Assembly: GCF_039812505.1 (NCBI RefSeq)
Contig: NZ_JBDIAQ010000175.1
Location: forward strand, 1 to 6,636
Direction: 5' to 3'
Origin: Intrasporangium_A sp039812505
GTDB lineage: Bacteria > Actinomycetota > Actinomycetes > Actinomycetales > Dermatophilaceae
Length of the DNA: 6,636 bases
Part shown: positions 1-6,048 of the stretch, piece by piece
How positions within the stretch are numbered: the stretch's first letter is position 1
Layout of the letters: every line of letters begins with the position of its first letter
Position numbers and translations under genes: made by a program
Notes under the pieces: generated by a model
Databases searched by the model: none
The model's input: only the letters and a program-made list of their open reading frames with translations
What the model was told of the DNA's origin: nothing

Positions 1-29
1 GCGATCGGCCGACGGGCCAGTGAGCAGTC

Positions 30-1712
30 ATGGGTGGGCTTGAGGTAACGGTCCTGCTCGGACTGCTGATCCTGGCCGCGGCCGTGCTCTCTCCACGGGT
101 GCGGGTCGCACCCCCGCTGCTGCTGGTGATCTTCGGCCTGGCCCTGGGGTTCGTGCCCGCACTGGGCCGGGTACACCTGCCGCCCGAGGCCGTGCTGCTG
201 ATCTTCCTTCCGGTGCTCCTGTTCTGGGAGAGCCTGACCACCTCGTTGCGCTCGATCAGGCGCGACTTCCGCGGGATCGCGATCATGAGCACCCTGCTGG
301 TCGTGGCGACGGCTTTCGGCGTCGCCGGCATCGCCACCGCGCTCGGGATGCCCTTCAGTGCCGCGCTGGTCCTCGGCGCCGCGGTGGCCCCGCCGGACGC
401 GACCGCCGCGGCGGCACTGGGGCGGACCCTGCCGCACCGCCAGTTCACGCTCCTCAAGGCCGAGAGCCTGACCAACGACGGGACCGCACTGGTGGTGTAC
501 GCGATCGCCGTCGGCCTCGCGTCGGGCCAGCACTACTCCGCCCTCCACGTCACAGGGCTGGTCCTGCTGTCCTACCTCGGCGGCATCGCCTGCGGGCTGC
601 TCATCGCCGGCGCAGCCTTCGCCTTGATGAGTCGCCTGCGCGACCCGGGCGTGATCAACATCTGCCTGCTCGTGGCTCCCTTCACGGCCTACCTGGTCGC
701 CGAGCTGATCGGGGCCTCCGGAGTCCTCGCCGTCGTGGTCGCCGGGCTCCTGATCGCCTACGTCTCGGGACGGATCAGCAACGCCGCCTCGCGCAGGCAC
801 ACCGAATCGGTCTGGCCGCTGGGCTCCCACCTGCTCAACGGAGCGTTGTTCGCCCTCATCGGGCTCGAGTCCCACGCCGCGGTACGCAACCTCGCCGGCG
901 ACGAGGGCCTGCGGTTGCTCGGCATGGTCGTGGCGGTCTGGATCGCCCTGATCGTCATCCGCTTCGTGTTCCCCCAGCTCACCGTCCTCGTCATCCGACT
1001 GCTGGATCGCCGTCCCTCCCAACGTGCCCGACGGACGAGCTACCGAGCCAGGGTGGTCGGTGCCGTCGCCGGGTTCCGCGGCGCCGTCTCACTGGCCATC
1101 GCCCTGTCCGTGCCCACCACCCTGGCCGACGGAACCCACTTCCCGGCCCGCGACGACATCGTCGTGGTCACCGCCGGCGTCATCCTCCTGACCCTGCTGG
1201 TCCAAGGACCGGTGCTGCCGGTGATCGTGCGGTGGGCCAGGCTCGACGAGGACGACACCGCCGAAGAGGAGCTGCGCCTGGCCGAACAGGAGATCACCGC
1301 CACCGCGGTCGCGGCGCTACCCGACCTCGCCGCCGAACATGCGATCAGCCCGGAAGTCCGCGAACGCCTGACCCGCGACTACGAGGAGCACCTCGCACTC
1401 GTCCGGGCGAGGCGGAACTCGGCGGCACCACCCCCGGACCCTCGCGTGGACGAGCTGGAGGCCATGCTGCACGGTGAAGGCACCACTACCCAGGGCGGGC
1501 GGCAGGCCCGGCCGGTACAGCTGGCCGAGTACGACCCGCTGGCCCGCGACGAGGAGTACACCCGGCTGCGGCTTGCCATGCTCGACCGCAAGCGCGAGGC
1601 CCTGCTGCGACTACGTCGCGCCGGCACCATCGACGATGCCGTCGTCTGGCGCATCCAGACCCGGATCGACCTCGAAGAACTCCGCCTCACCGGAATCGAG
1701 CCGTTCGCCTGA
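30..1712 (+). CDS. CPA1-family Na+/H+ antiporter
   Basis: This is a 560-residue monovalent cation/proton antiporter of the CPA1 (NhaP/NHE-like) family in the cytoplasmic membrane. It would exchange Na+ (or K+) for H+ in pH and salt homeostasis. The first ~400 residues are a run of hydrophobic segments. Family landmarks are visible: FLPVLLF at about 59-65, APPDATAA with Asp123, ESLTND at 145-150 (the Asn-Asp pair), and GFRGAVSLA around Arg350. These replace the usual SPTDAVA and GMRGVVSLA forms conservatively. After residue ~405 comes a charged cytoplasmic tail of about 155 residues, rich in Glu, Arg and Leu, including DEEYTRLRLAMLDRKREALL, as often seen in actinobacterial members. The ATG at 30 is favoured because an in-frame TGA lies at 21-23 and the N-terminus aligns with the first membrane helix. 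No good Shine-Dalgarno is visible, so it may be translated with an upstream gene outside the window. The ion specificity cannot be read from the sequence. Confidence 0.95.
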   Translation: MGGLEVTVLLGLLILAAAVLSPRVRVAPPLLLVIFGLALGFVPALGRVHLPPEAVLLIFLPVLLFWESLTTSLRSIRRDFRGIAIMSTLLVVATAFGVAGIATALGMPFSAALVLGAAVAPPDATAAAALGRTLPHRQFTLLKAESLTNDGTALVVYAIAVGLASGQHYSALHVTGLVLLSYLGGIACGLLIAGAAFALMSRLRDPGVINICLLVAPFTAYLVAELIGASGVLAVVVAGLLIAYVSGRISNAASRRHTESVWPLGSHLLNGALFALIGLESHAAVRNLAGDEGLRLLGMVVAVWIALIVIRFVFPQLTVLVIRLLDRRPSQRARRTSYRARVVGAVAGFRGAVSLAIALSVPTTLADGTHFPARDDIVVVTAGVILLTLLVQGPVLPVIVRWARLDEDDTAEEELRLAEQEITATAVAALPDLAAEHAISPEVRERLTRDYEEHLALVRARRNSAAPPPDPRVDELEAMLHGEGTTTQGGRQARPVQLAEYDPLARDEEYTRLRLAMLDRKREALLRLRRAGTIDDAVVWRIQTRIDLEELRLTGIEPFA

Positions 1713-1738
1713 CGGCGTTGGACCAGCGCGTTCGACGG

Positions 1739-1800
1739 GGCGGTCTCACCGCCGGGTGACGGCCGGGACCGGAGCGGAAGCGAGCACCGGGCTCGGTCCC
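1739..1800. terminator. Convergent-gene spacer with two inverted repeats, possible bidirectional terminator
   Basis: The spacer between two genes transcribed toward each other holds two stems. The first is GGCGGT/ACCGCC (1739-1744 with 1748-1753) around a 3-nt loop. The second pairs GGGACC (1765-1770) and GAGC (1772-1775) with GCTC (1791-1794) and GGTCCC (1795-1800), giving 10 pairs with one bulged G and a 15-nt loop. No T-tract follows on either strand, which is common for actinobacterial terminators. The terminator role is inferred from position and structure. A third copy of the repeat arm, GGGACC at 1817-1822, could compete for pairing. Confidence 0.4.
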
Positions 1801-1863
1801 CGCTCGGGAGCAGACCGGGACCAGACCCACCCGGAGCGGCGGAGGACCTGCTCCCACGTCGGA

Positions 1864-3504
1864 TCAGCCGGTTACGGTCCCGGTCGTCCACGGCACCGAG
1901 TCGGCGGCGAACCAGGTCCATCCGCGCGCGGCCCAGGCCTTCGGCTGTGGGGCGAGCCGGGCGGCGTAGTCGGTCCACTCGGTCACCGCGGGGCGCGCCC
2001 ACGCCTTCTCGGCGAGACCCCCGAGGCGCGGCAGGAGCAGGAACTCCAGGGCGTCGCCGGTGGGGATCGTCTCGCACCAGATCGCCGCCTCGACACCGGC
2101 GATCTGCTCGTCGCCGGTCACGCCCGGCGTGTCCTGGACCGGGTCCCATTCGACGCCGTGGCGCAGCGACATCGCCGGGTAGACCGGCAGCCCGACCTGG
2201 GCGCGCAGCTGCGCCTGGCTCGAGTCGATGGGGCCGTCCCCCTGGGGGGAGTCGAAGTAGAGGCGCGAGACCGGGGAGATGAGCAGCCTGGCGCCCATCC
2301 CGAGGGCGCGTGGGACGTCGTGCTCGGCCTTGGCCAGGTTCTCCGCGAGCAGCGGGAGGAGGTCCTGCGGGACCATCGCGCGCAGCGCCTCGTCGTCCAC
2401 CATGGCCGCGGCCGCGGCGGGTTCCATCCAGTACTGCACGAGCTCGTCGCCGCGCAGGGACGCGCGGGCGATCTCCTGCCAGCCGACCACGCGCCGCCCG
2501 CGGGCCTTCACCAGAGCGGCCACCCGCTCGATGAACGCGGCATGGTCGGCATCGGGCATGCCGAACGCCTCGTCGCCCCCGATGTGCACGTAGGCGCTCT
2601 GCGGGAACTGCGCGATCACCCCGTCCAGGACGTCCTCGACGAAGGCCCAGGTCTCCTGCTGGTGGGGATCGAGGGTGCCGAGCGCCAGCCCCGGAGCCAC
2701 CTCGCCGACCGTCGCCCCTGTCGGTGCCAGCTGCGGGTACGAGCGGAAGACCGCGCCGGTGTGACCGGGCATGTCGATCTCGGGAACCAGCGTCACGAAG
2801 CGGGCGCCGGCATACGCCACGAGCTCGGCGAGGTCGGCCTGCGAGTACCACCCGCCGGGGCGGCCCGCCATGGCGCCCGTGCCACCGATCGTGGTCAGGG
2901 CCGGCCGGCTCGGGATCTCGATGCGCCACCCCTGGTCGTCGGTCAGGTGCAGGTGCAGCACGTTCAGCTTGAACAGCGAGCACATGTCGATGACGCGACG
3001 GACCTGCTCGGGGCCGTGGAAGGTCCGAGCGACGTCGAGCGAGAGCCCGCGCCAGGCGAACCGCGGCCCGTCGAGGATCGTCGCTGTCGGCAGGGTCGCC
3101 GCACCGTCGTCCGCGGCGGCGGAGATGAGCTGCCGGAGCGTGGTGAGCCCGCGGTACGCCGCCTCGGCGGTGGCGCCCCACACGCGGACGCCGCCGGGGG
3201 TGATACGGATGCCGTGACGCTCGTCCGCACCGTCCGGGACCGCGCCGTCGGCCCGCACACCGCCGGCCGCAGGAACCGAGTCCAGCTCGTGGAAGCCGAG
3301 CTCCACAGTGACGGCCGGACCGGCTCCGGTCGTCTCGACAACCTCGAGCGCGATGCCGCAGTCCAGCCGCACGTCCTCGACGAAGCGCCGCACCACCGAG
3401 GCCAGGCCGGGGCCGCCGGCGGTCACGGCCAGCCCTGCGCGGATCTCGAGAGCTGCAGCCCCGCCGAGGCAGCGGGCAGGGGCGGGAACGACGGGTAGCG
3501 TCAT
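1864..3504 (-). CDS. Beta-N-acetylhexosaminidase, glycoside hydrolase family 20
   Basis: This 546-residue enzyme would remove terminal N-acetylglucosamine or N-acetylgalactosamine from chitin, peptidoglycan or glycan fragments by GH20 substrate-assisted catalysis. Residues ~1-140 resemble the N-terminal alpha/beta domain that precedes the GH20 barrel. The barrel starts at RFAWRGLSLDVAR (Arg152, Asp157). It continues through HLHLTDDQGWRIEI (~184-197), PEIDMPGH (241-248), the catalytic Asp311-Glu312 in HIGGDEAFG, GWQE (341-344), and an Ala-Ile-Trp-Cys-Glu segment near 474-478 where the family has a conserved Trp. No signal peptide or lipobox is seen, so a cytoplasmic enzyme acting on imported fragments is most likely. 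The start at 3504 is chosen because an AGGA sits 6 nt upstream and the protein begins as family members do. The frame stays open further upstream into a mazF remnant, but that part looks non-coding. No transporter or sugar regulator gene lies beside it, and no DasR-type operator was recognised. Confidence 0.93.
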   Translation of the reverse strand: MTLPVVPAPARCLGGAAALEIRAGLAVTAGGPGLASVVRRFVEDVRLDCGIALEVVETTGAGPAVTVELGFHELDSVPAAGGVRADGAVPDGADERHGIRITPGGVRVWGATAEAAYRGLTTLRQLISAAADDGAATLPTATILDGPRFAWRGLSLDVARTFHGPEQVRRVIDMCSLFKLNVLHLHLTDDQGWRIEIPSRPALTTIGGTGAMAGRPGGWYSQADLAELVAYAGARFVTLVPEIDMPGHTGAVFRSYPQLAPTGATVGEVAPGLALGTLDPHQQETWAFVEDVLDGVIAQFPQSAYVHIGGDEAFGMPDADHAAFIERVAALVKARGRRVVGWQEIARASLRGDELVQYWMEPAAAAAMVDDEALRAMVPQDLLPLLAENLAKAEHDVPRALGMGARLLISPVSRLYFDSPQGDGPIDSSQAQLRAQVGLPVYPAMSLRHGVEWDPVQDTPGVTGDEQIAGVEAAIWCETIPTGDALEFLLLPRLGGLAEKAWARPAVTEWTDYAARLAPQPKAWAARGWTWFAADSVPWTTGTVTG

Positions 3505-3510
3505 GGTGGT

Positions 3511-3514
3511 TCCT
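3511..3514 (-). promoter_or_regulatory. Ribosome binding site of the GH20 gene
   Basis: On the minus strand AGGA ends 6 nt before the ATG at 3504-3502. It is the best Shine-Dalgarno match near any candidate start in this open frame. It decides in favour of the 546-residue protein over starts at 3768 or 3900. Confidence 0.75.
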
Positions 3515-3552
3515 ATCGAGCTGACCTGATGAAACGAGGCAGACGAACGTGC

Positions 3553-3584
3553 GGGGCTCTCGCCCCCGTGGGTCTCCCGGGGGC
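3553..3584 (-). promoter_or_regulatory. Mutually exclusive stems in the GH20 leader
   Basis: About 50-80 nt upstream of the GH20 start, a minus-strand transcript would carry GCCCCCG (3584-3578) and CGGGGGC (3568-3562), a perfect 7-bp stem with a 9-nt loop. The same G-rich arm can instead pair with GCCCC at 3557-3553 across a 4-nt loop, so the two stems exclude each other. This layout could act as an attenuator or simply be a chance product of GC-rich DNA. The pairing is seen; the regulatory role is only inferred, and it is unknown whether transcription starts upstream of it. Confidence 0.25.
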
Positions 3585-3696
3585 AGCCGTTGCCACGCCC
3601 GTCCCCCCGACAATGCCACGTCCTGAGGCTCCGGCCCCCAACCGCGCGGGCCTGTCGGCACACCGGAACGGGCCTCACCGTGCGGCCACCACATTC

Positions 3697-3768
3697 GTCG
3701 CTGACGATCACTGCTGGTCGACGCTTGTTGGCCTCGCTGCCTCGAACGGGGTCCAGGTCGACCTTCAT
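3697..3768 (-). pseudogene. mazF/PemK-type endoribonuclease toxin remnant
   Basis: Read on the minus strand from an ATG at 3768, the translation begins MKVDLDPVRGSEANKRRPAV and continues IVSDE. This closely matches the beta1-beta2 block of MazF/PemK mRNA interferases, in which VDLDP-RGSE-KRRPAVIVSN is a hallmark. The intact family is about 110-120 residues. Here only about 24 codons remain. The usual few N-terminal residues before VDLDP are replaced by unrelated sequence. The similarity stops after IVSD, where an Arg/Gly/Cys-rich translation takes over. None of the three minus-strand frames restores the later VxPVTS-like part, so this is not a single frameshift. No MazE-like antitoxin is recognisable upstream. 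The block is in frame with the downstream GH20 gene, but nothing suggests a functional fusion. I regard it as the relic of a lost toxin-antitoxin locus. Confidence 0.8.
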
Positions 3769-3837
3769 ACTTCTGGAGTAGCAAGGCGTGAACTGGGGCC
3801 ATGGCTGCTGCGCTCGGCTGTCGCAGGCCGCCACGGG

Positions 3838-3862
3838 CCCGGAGGCGACCCGCGCCTCCGGG
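3838..3862. repeat. Perfect 10-bp inverted repeat, terminator-like
   Basis: CCCGGAGGCG (3838-3847) and CGCCTCCGGG (3853-3862) are exact reverse complements around a 5-nt loop, giving a very stable hairpin in either transcript. It lies about 85 bp upstream of the esterase start and beyond the upstream end of the mazF remnant. No T-tract follows. It could be a terminator of a deleted gene, insulation for the esterase promoter, or an operator. The symmetry is certain; the function is unknown. Confidence 0.7.
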
Positions 3863-3936
3863 GTGCCGGTGCACTTTCCGGCGCAGCAGAACCCGGTCAA
3901 GGCGGCCGGTCGCGACGCGCACCGTCCGGCCCGGGC

Positions 3937-3942
3937 TACGGT
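3937..3942 (+). promoter_or_regulatory. Candidate -10 element for a leaderless esterase transcript
   Basis: TACGGT fits the actinobacterial TAnnnT -10 pattern and ends 5 nt before the esterase ATG at 3948, so transcription would begin at or near the start codon. The GGTGGGG run is too close to the ATG to serve as a normal Shine-Dalgarno. No convincing -35 is present; the hexamer 17 nt upstream is GACGCG. Confidence 0.4.
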
Positions 3943-3947
3943 GGGGC

Positions 3948-4976
3948 ATGCTGCCCTGGAGCACCGACCTGGCCGGACGCCTCGACGAGCACGTCGTCGA
4001 CAGCGCGGCGCTGCGCGGCAACCCGCTGGGTGACCCCCACGAGCGACCGCTGTGGGTGTACCTGCCGCCGGGGTATGACGCCGAGCCGGCCGGGCGCTAC
4101 CCGACCGTCTACGTCATCCAGGGCTACACCGGCCACCTGGCGATGTGGCGCAACCGGCAGCCGTTCCGTCAGCCGTTCCCCGAGACGGCCGACGCGGTGT
4201 TCGCGACCGGGACCGCGCCGCCGACGATCGTGGTCTACGTGGACGCGTGGACGGCATACGGCGGCAGCCAGTTCGTCGACTCACCCGGGACGGGCGACTA
4301 CCACACGTACCCCTGCCAGGAGGTGGTGCCGTTCGTTGACGCGCGCTACCGGACGCTGGCCGACCGCGAGCACCGGGCGATCATGGGCAAGTCGAGCGGC
4401 GGCTTCGGGGCGATGATCACCCCGATGCTGCGCCCGGACCTGTTCGGGGCGCTCGCGACGCACGCCGGGGACTCGCTGTACGAGTACTGCTACCTGCCAG
4501 GGTTCGCCAGTGCGGTGCGCCACCTGCGCGACTACGAGGGTGACATCCAGCGGTGGTGGGCCGACTTCCGCGGCCGGACCGCGTTCACGAAGGCGGCCGA
4601 CCAGGAGCTGCTCATGCTGCTCGGGGTGGCGGCCTGCTTCTCGGCGGACCCGGACGGCACACCGCGGCTACCCTTCGACCCGGTCACCGGCCGGCTGGTG
4701 CCGCCGGTGTGGCAGCGCTGGCTCGACTGGGATCCGGTGCGCATGGTCGAGAGCCGCGCCGCGGCGGTCACGTCGTGGCGAGCGGTGTGGATCGACGCCG
4801 GCACCCGGGACGAGTGGTACCTCGACATCGGGGCGCAGGCCTTCCACGACGCGATCCGCCGGGCCGGCCTGCCCGCGGAGCGGATCCACTTCGAGACCTT
4901 CGACGCGGGCCACGGCGGGATCGACTACCGCTACCCGCTCTCGCTGGCCTGGCTCGCCCAGCGGATCGCGCCCTGA
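3948..4976 (+). CDS. Esterase-D-like alpha/beta hydrolase
   Basis: This is a 342-residue hydrolase of the putative esterase (esterase D/enterochelin-esterase-like, PF00756-type) alpha/beta fold. It begins with a strand pair RPLWVYLPPGYD (33-44), followed by YPTVYVIQGYTG (51-62) as the oxyanion-hole strand region. The nucleophile elbow is GKSSGG with Ser149, where esterase D enzymes usually have GHSMGG. The likely acid is an Asp in WIDAGTRDEW (Asp283 or Asp288), and the catalytic His is His322 in DAGHGG. An insertion of ~80 residues rich in Trp and aromatics (about 180-265) lies between nucleophile and acid and may form a lid. No signal peptide is visible, so it is probably cytoplasmic. The ATG at 3948 is chosen because it precedes the first plausible protein sequence; upstream in-frame codons back to 3801 are Arg/Pro-rich. 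It lies 85 bp upstream of, and co-directional with, the sigma factor gene. The substrate is unknown. Confidence 0.88.
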   Translation: MLPWSTDLAGRLDEHVVDSAALRGNPLGDPHERPLWVYLPPGYDAEPAGRYPTVYVIQGYTGHLAMWRNRQPFRQPFPETADAVFATGTAPPTIVVYVDAWTAYGGSQFVDSPGTGDYHTYPCQEVVPFVDARYRTLADREHRAIMGKSSGGFGAMITPMLRPDLFGALATHAGDSLYEYCYLPGFASAVRHLRDYEGDIQRWWADFRGRTAFTKAADQELLMLLGVAACFSADPDGTPRLPFDPVTGRLVPPVWQRWLDWDPVRMVESRAAAVTSWRAVWIDAGTRDEWYLDIGAQAFHDAIRRAGLPAERIHFETFDAGHGGIDYRYPLSLAWLAQRIAP

Positions 4977-4984
4977 GGGTGGGC

Positions 4985-5025
4985 CCGGCGCGGGAGCCGG
5001 CTGAGCGGCATCCGGCCGGCGCGGG
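4985..5025 (+). repeat. Direct repeat with internal inverted repeat between esterase and sigma genes
   Basis: CCGGCGCGGG occurs at 4985-4994 and again at 5016-5025, a direct repeat with a 31-bp period, about three helical turns. Between them GCCGGC (4996-5001) can pair with GCCGGC (5015-5020) over a 13-nt loop. The stem could be a weak terminator after the esterase, or the repeats could be binding sites upstream of the sigma gene. In DNA this GC-rich some such matches arise by chance. Confidence 0.35.
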
Positions 5026-5051
5026 TGATGAGTTCTCGGGGCGTCTGCCGT

Positions 5052-5057
5052 CATACC
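5052..5057 (+). promoter_or_regulatory. Candidate promoter close to the sigma gene start
   Basis: CATACC ends 4 nt before the ATG at 5062, and a CGTC motif typical of ECF -10 elements overlaps its left end (5049-5052). No Shine-Dalgarno is seen before the ATG at 5062 or the next in-frame ATG at 5071, so a leaderless transcript is plausible. CGTC could mean that the sigma factor drives its own gene, but no clear ECF -35 sits at the expected 16-17 bp. Confidence 0.25.
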
Positions 5058-5061
5058 CACC

Positions 5062-6048
5062 ATGACGTCCATGACCGAGAACCTGCGCCCGCTCGACGAG
5101 CGCGCCTTCACCGCCCGGGTCGAGCCGCACCGCCGCGAGCTGCACCTGCACTGCTACCGCCTGCTCGGCTCGTTCGAGGAGGCCGAGGACCTGGTGCAGG
5201 AGGCGCTCCTGCGCGCGTGGCGCGGCCGCGAGACGTACCAGGGCCGGGCGTCGGTCCGCGCGTGGCTGTACCGGATCGCGACGAACGCCTGCCTCGACGC
5301 CCTGGCCCGGCGGCCCCGGCAGCGGGGCCCGAACGGTGAGGTCACGTGGCTGCAGCCCTATCCCGACGAGCTGCTCGAGCAGCTGCCCGACCGGCGCGAG
5401 GGCCCCGCGGACGTGGTGCTGGCCCGGGAGACCATCGAGCTGGCGTTCATCGTCGCGATCCAGCACCTCGCCCCGCTGCCACGGGCGGTGCTCGTGCTGC
5501 GTGACGTGCTCGGCTGCTCGGCGCAGCAGACCGCGCACCTGCTCGGGACCACGACGGCGTCGGTGAACTCCGCGCTGCAGCGCGCCCGGGGCGGGCTGCG
5601 CGACAGGCTGCCCGGCGACCGGGAGACGTGGCGGCCCGCCGCCGAGGCAACGAGTGCCGAGCGGGAGCTGCTGGCCAGCTACGTCGAGTGTTGCGAGCGC
5701 GCCGATCTCGAGGGCGTGGCCGCGCTGCTGCACGAGCAGGTCCGGTTCTGTATGCCGCCCACGCCCGGCCTCTGGGTCGGGCGCGGACCGGTCGTGCGGG
5801 CTTGGGCCGACGGCGGGTTCGGGTCCGCGGACTTCGGCAGCCTGCGCTGCCTGTCCGTCGGCGCCAACGGCCAGCCGGCGGTGGCGGCCTACGCGCGGCG
5901 GCCGGGCGGTGCGGCATACGAACCGCTGGCGGTCGACGTCCTGCGGGTGCAGGACGGGCTGGTCACCGAGGTCGTCATCTTCGGCGCGGCGATGTTCCGC
6001 CACTTCGACCTGCCGGCGCGGCTCGGTGAGCGGGACGGTGCGCGGTGA
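5062..6048 (+). CDS. ECF sigma factor with C-terminal SnoaL-like domain (SigG/TIGR02960-like)
   Basis: This 328-residue extracytoplasmic-function sigma factor would direct RNA polymerase to a small regulon. Sigma region 2 spans about 15-90 with LHCYRLLGSFEEAEDLVQEA and the WLYRIATNACLDAL helix. The linker has GEVTWLQPYPDELL (92-105), a signature of the SigG/TIGR02960-type group. Region 4 (about 125-183) ends in a helix-turn-helix with TTTASVNSALQRARGGLR. Residues ~198-320 form a SnoaL/NTF2-like domain including YVECCERADLEGVAALL and MPPTPGLWVGRGPVV. In ECF groups with such extensions the domain is thought to control sigma activity in place of an anti-sigma factor. Consistent with that, no anti-sigma gene is seen here. 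The start may be 5062 or the in-frame ATG at 5071; neither has a Shine-Dalgarno. The stop overlaps the next gene by 4 bases, so the two are co-translated. The inducing signal is unknown. Confidence 0.93.
   Translation: MTSMTENLRPLDERAFTARVEPHRRELHLHCYRLLGSFEEAEDLVQEALLRAWRGRETYQGRASVRAWLYRIATNACLDALARRPRQRGPNGEVTWLQPYPDELLEQLPDRREGPADVVLARETIELAFIVAIQHLAPLPRAVLVLRDVLGCSAQQTAHLLGTTTASVNSALQRARGGLRDRLPGDRETWRPAAEATSAERELLASYVECCERADLEGVAALLHEQVRFCMPPTPGLWVGRGPVVRAWADGGFGSADFGSLRCLSVGANGQPAVAAYARRPGGAAYEPLAVDVLRVQDGLVTEVVIFGAAMFRHFDLPARLGERDGAR

Larger units (their letters stand above)
3505..3947. other. 443-bp intergenic region without an intact gene
   Basis: This gap lies between the divergent GH20 and esterase starts. 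From left to right it holds the GH20 ribosome binding site and leader with competing stems, a short mazF remnant on the minus strand, a perfect 10-bp inverted repeat, and a candidate promoter for the esterase. Open frames across it on both strands give Arg/Pro/Gly-rich translations without family resemblance, apart from the mazF block. No tRNA, transposase remnant or attachment-site duplication was recognised. It looks like a decayed locus that once carried a toxin gene. Confidence 0.7.

Noticed and set aside
1474..3498. A 674-codon plus-strand open frame antisense to the GH20 gene
   Set aside because: It is low-complexity Arg/Gly/His-rich sequence, a usual mirror of codon bias in GC-rich genes, with no recognisable domain.
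3801..3947. N-terminal extension of the esterase by 49 residues
   Set aside because: The added residues are Arg/Pro/Cys-rich, cross the strong palindrome, and precede the natural-looking ATG at 3948 with its promoter-like element.
1379..4021. An 880-codon open frame on the minus strand, longer than the GH20 gene it overlaps
   Set aside because: Its translation is Arg/Gly/Pro-rich with no family motifs, and it shadows both the GH20 gene and the antiporter's 3' end. The overlapping frame carries all the GH20 catalytic motifs.
3529..4416. A plus-strand open frame across the intergenic region into the esterase
   Set aside because: Part is antisense to the mazF block and part is an out-of-frame reading of the esterase; no homology-like pattern is visible.
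4768..6003. A 411-codon minus-strand open frame opposite the sigma gene
   Set aside because: It is antisense to a sigma factor with clear region 2, region 4 and SnoaL motifs, and its own translation is Arg/Gly/Gln-rich without domains.
5062..6048. Assignment of the sigma factor to the ECF41 group
   Set aside because: It has a SnoaL tail as ECF41 does, but the linker and region 4 look like the SigG/TIGR02960 type. The usual ECF41 partner gene (carboxymuconolactone decarboxylase, oxidoreductase or epimerase) is not seen.
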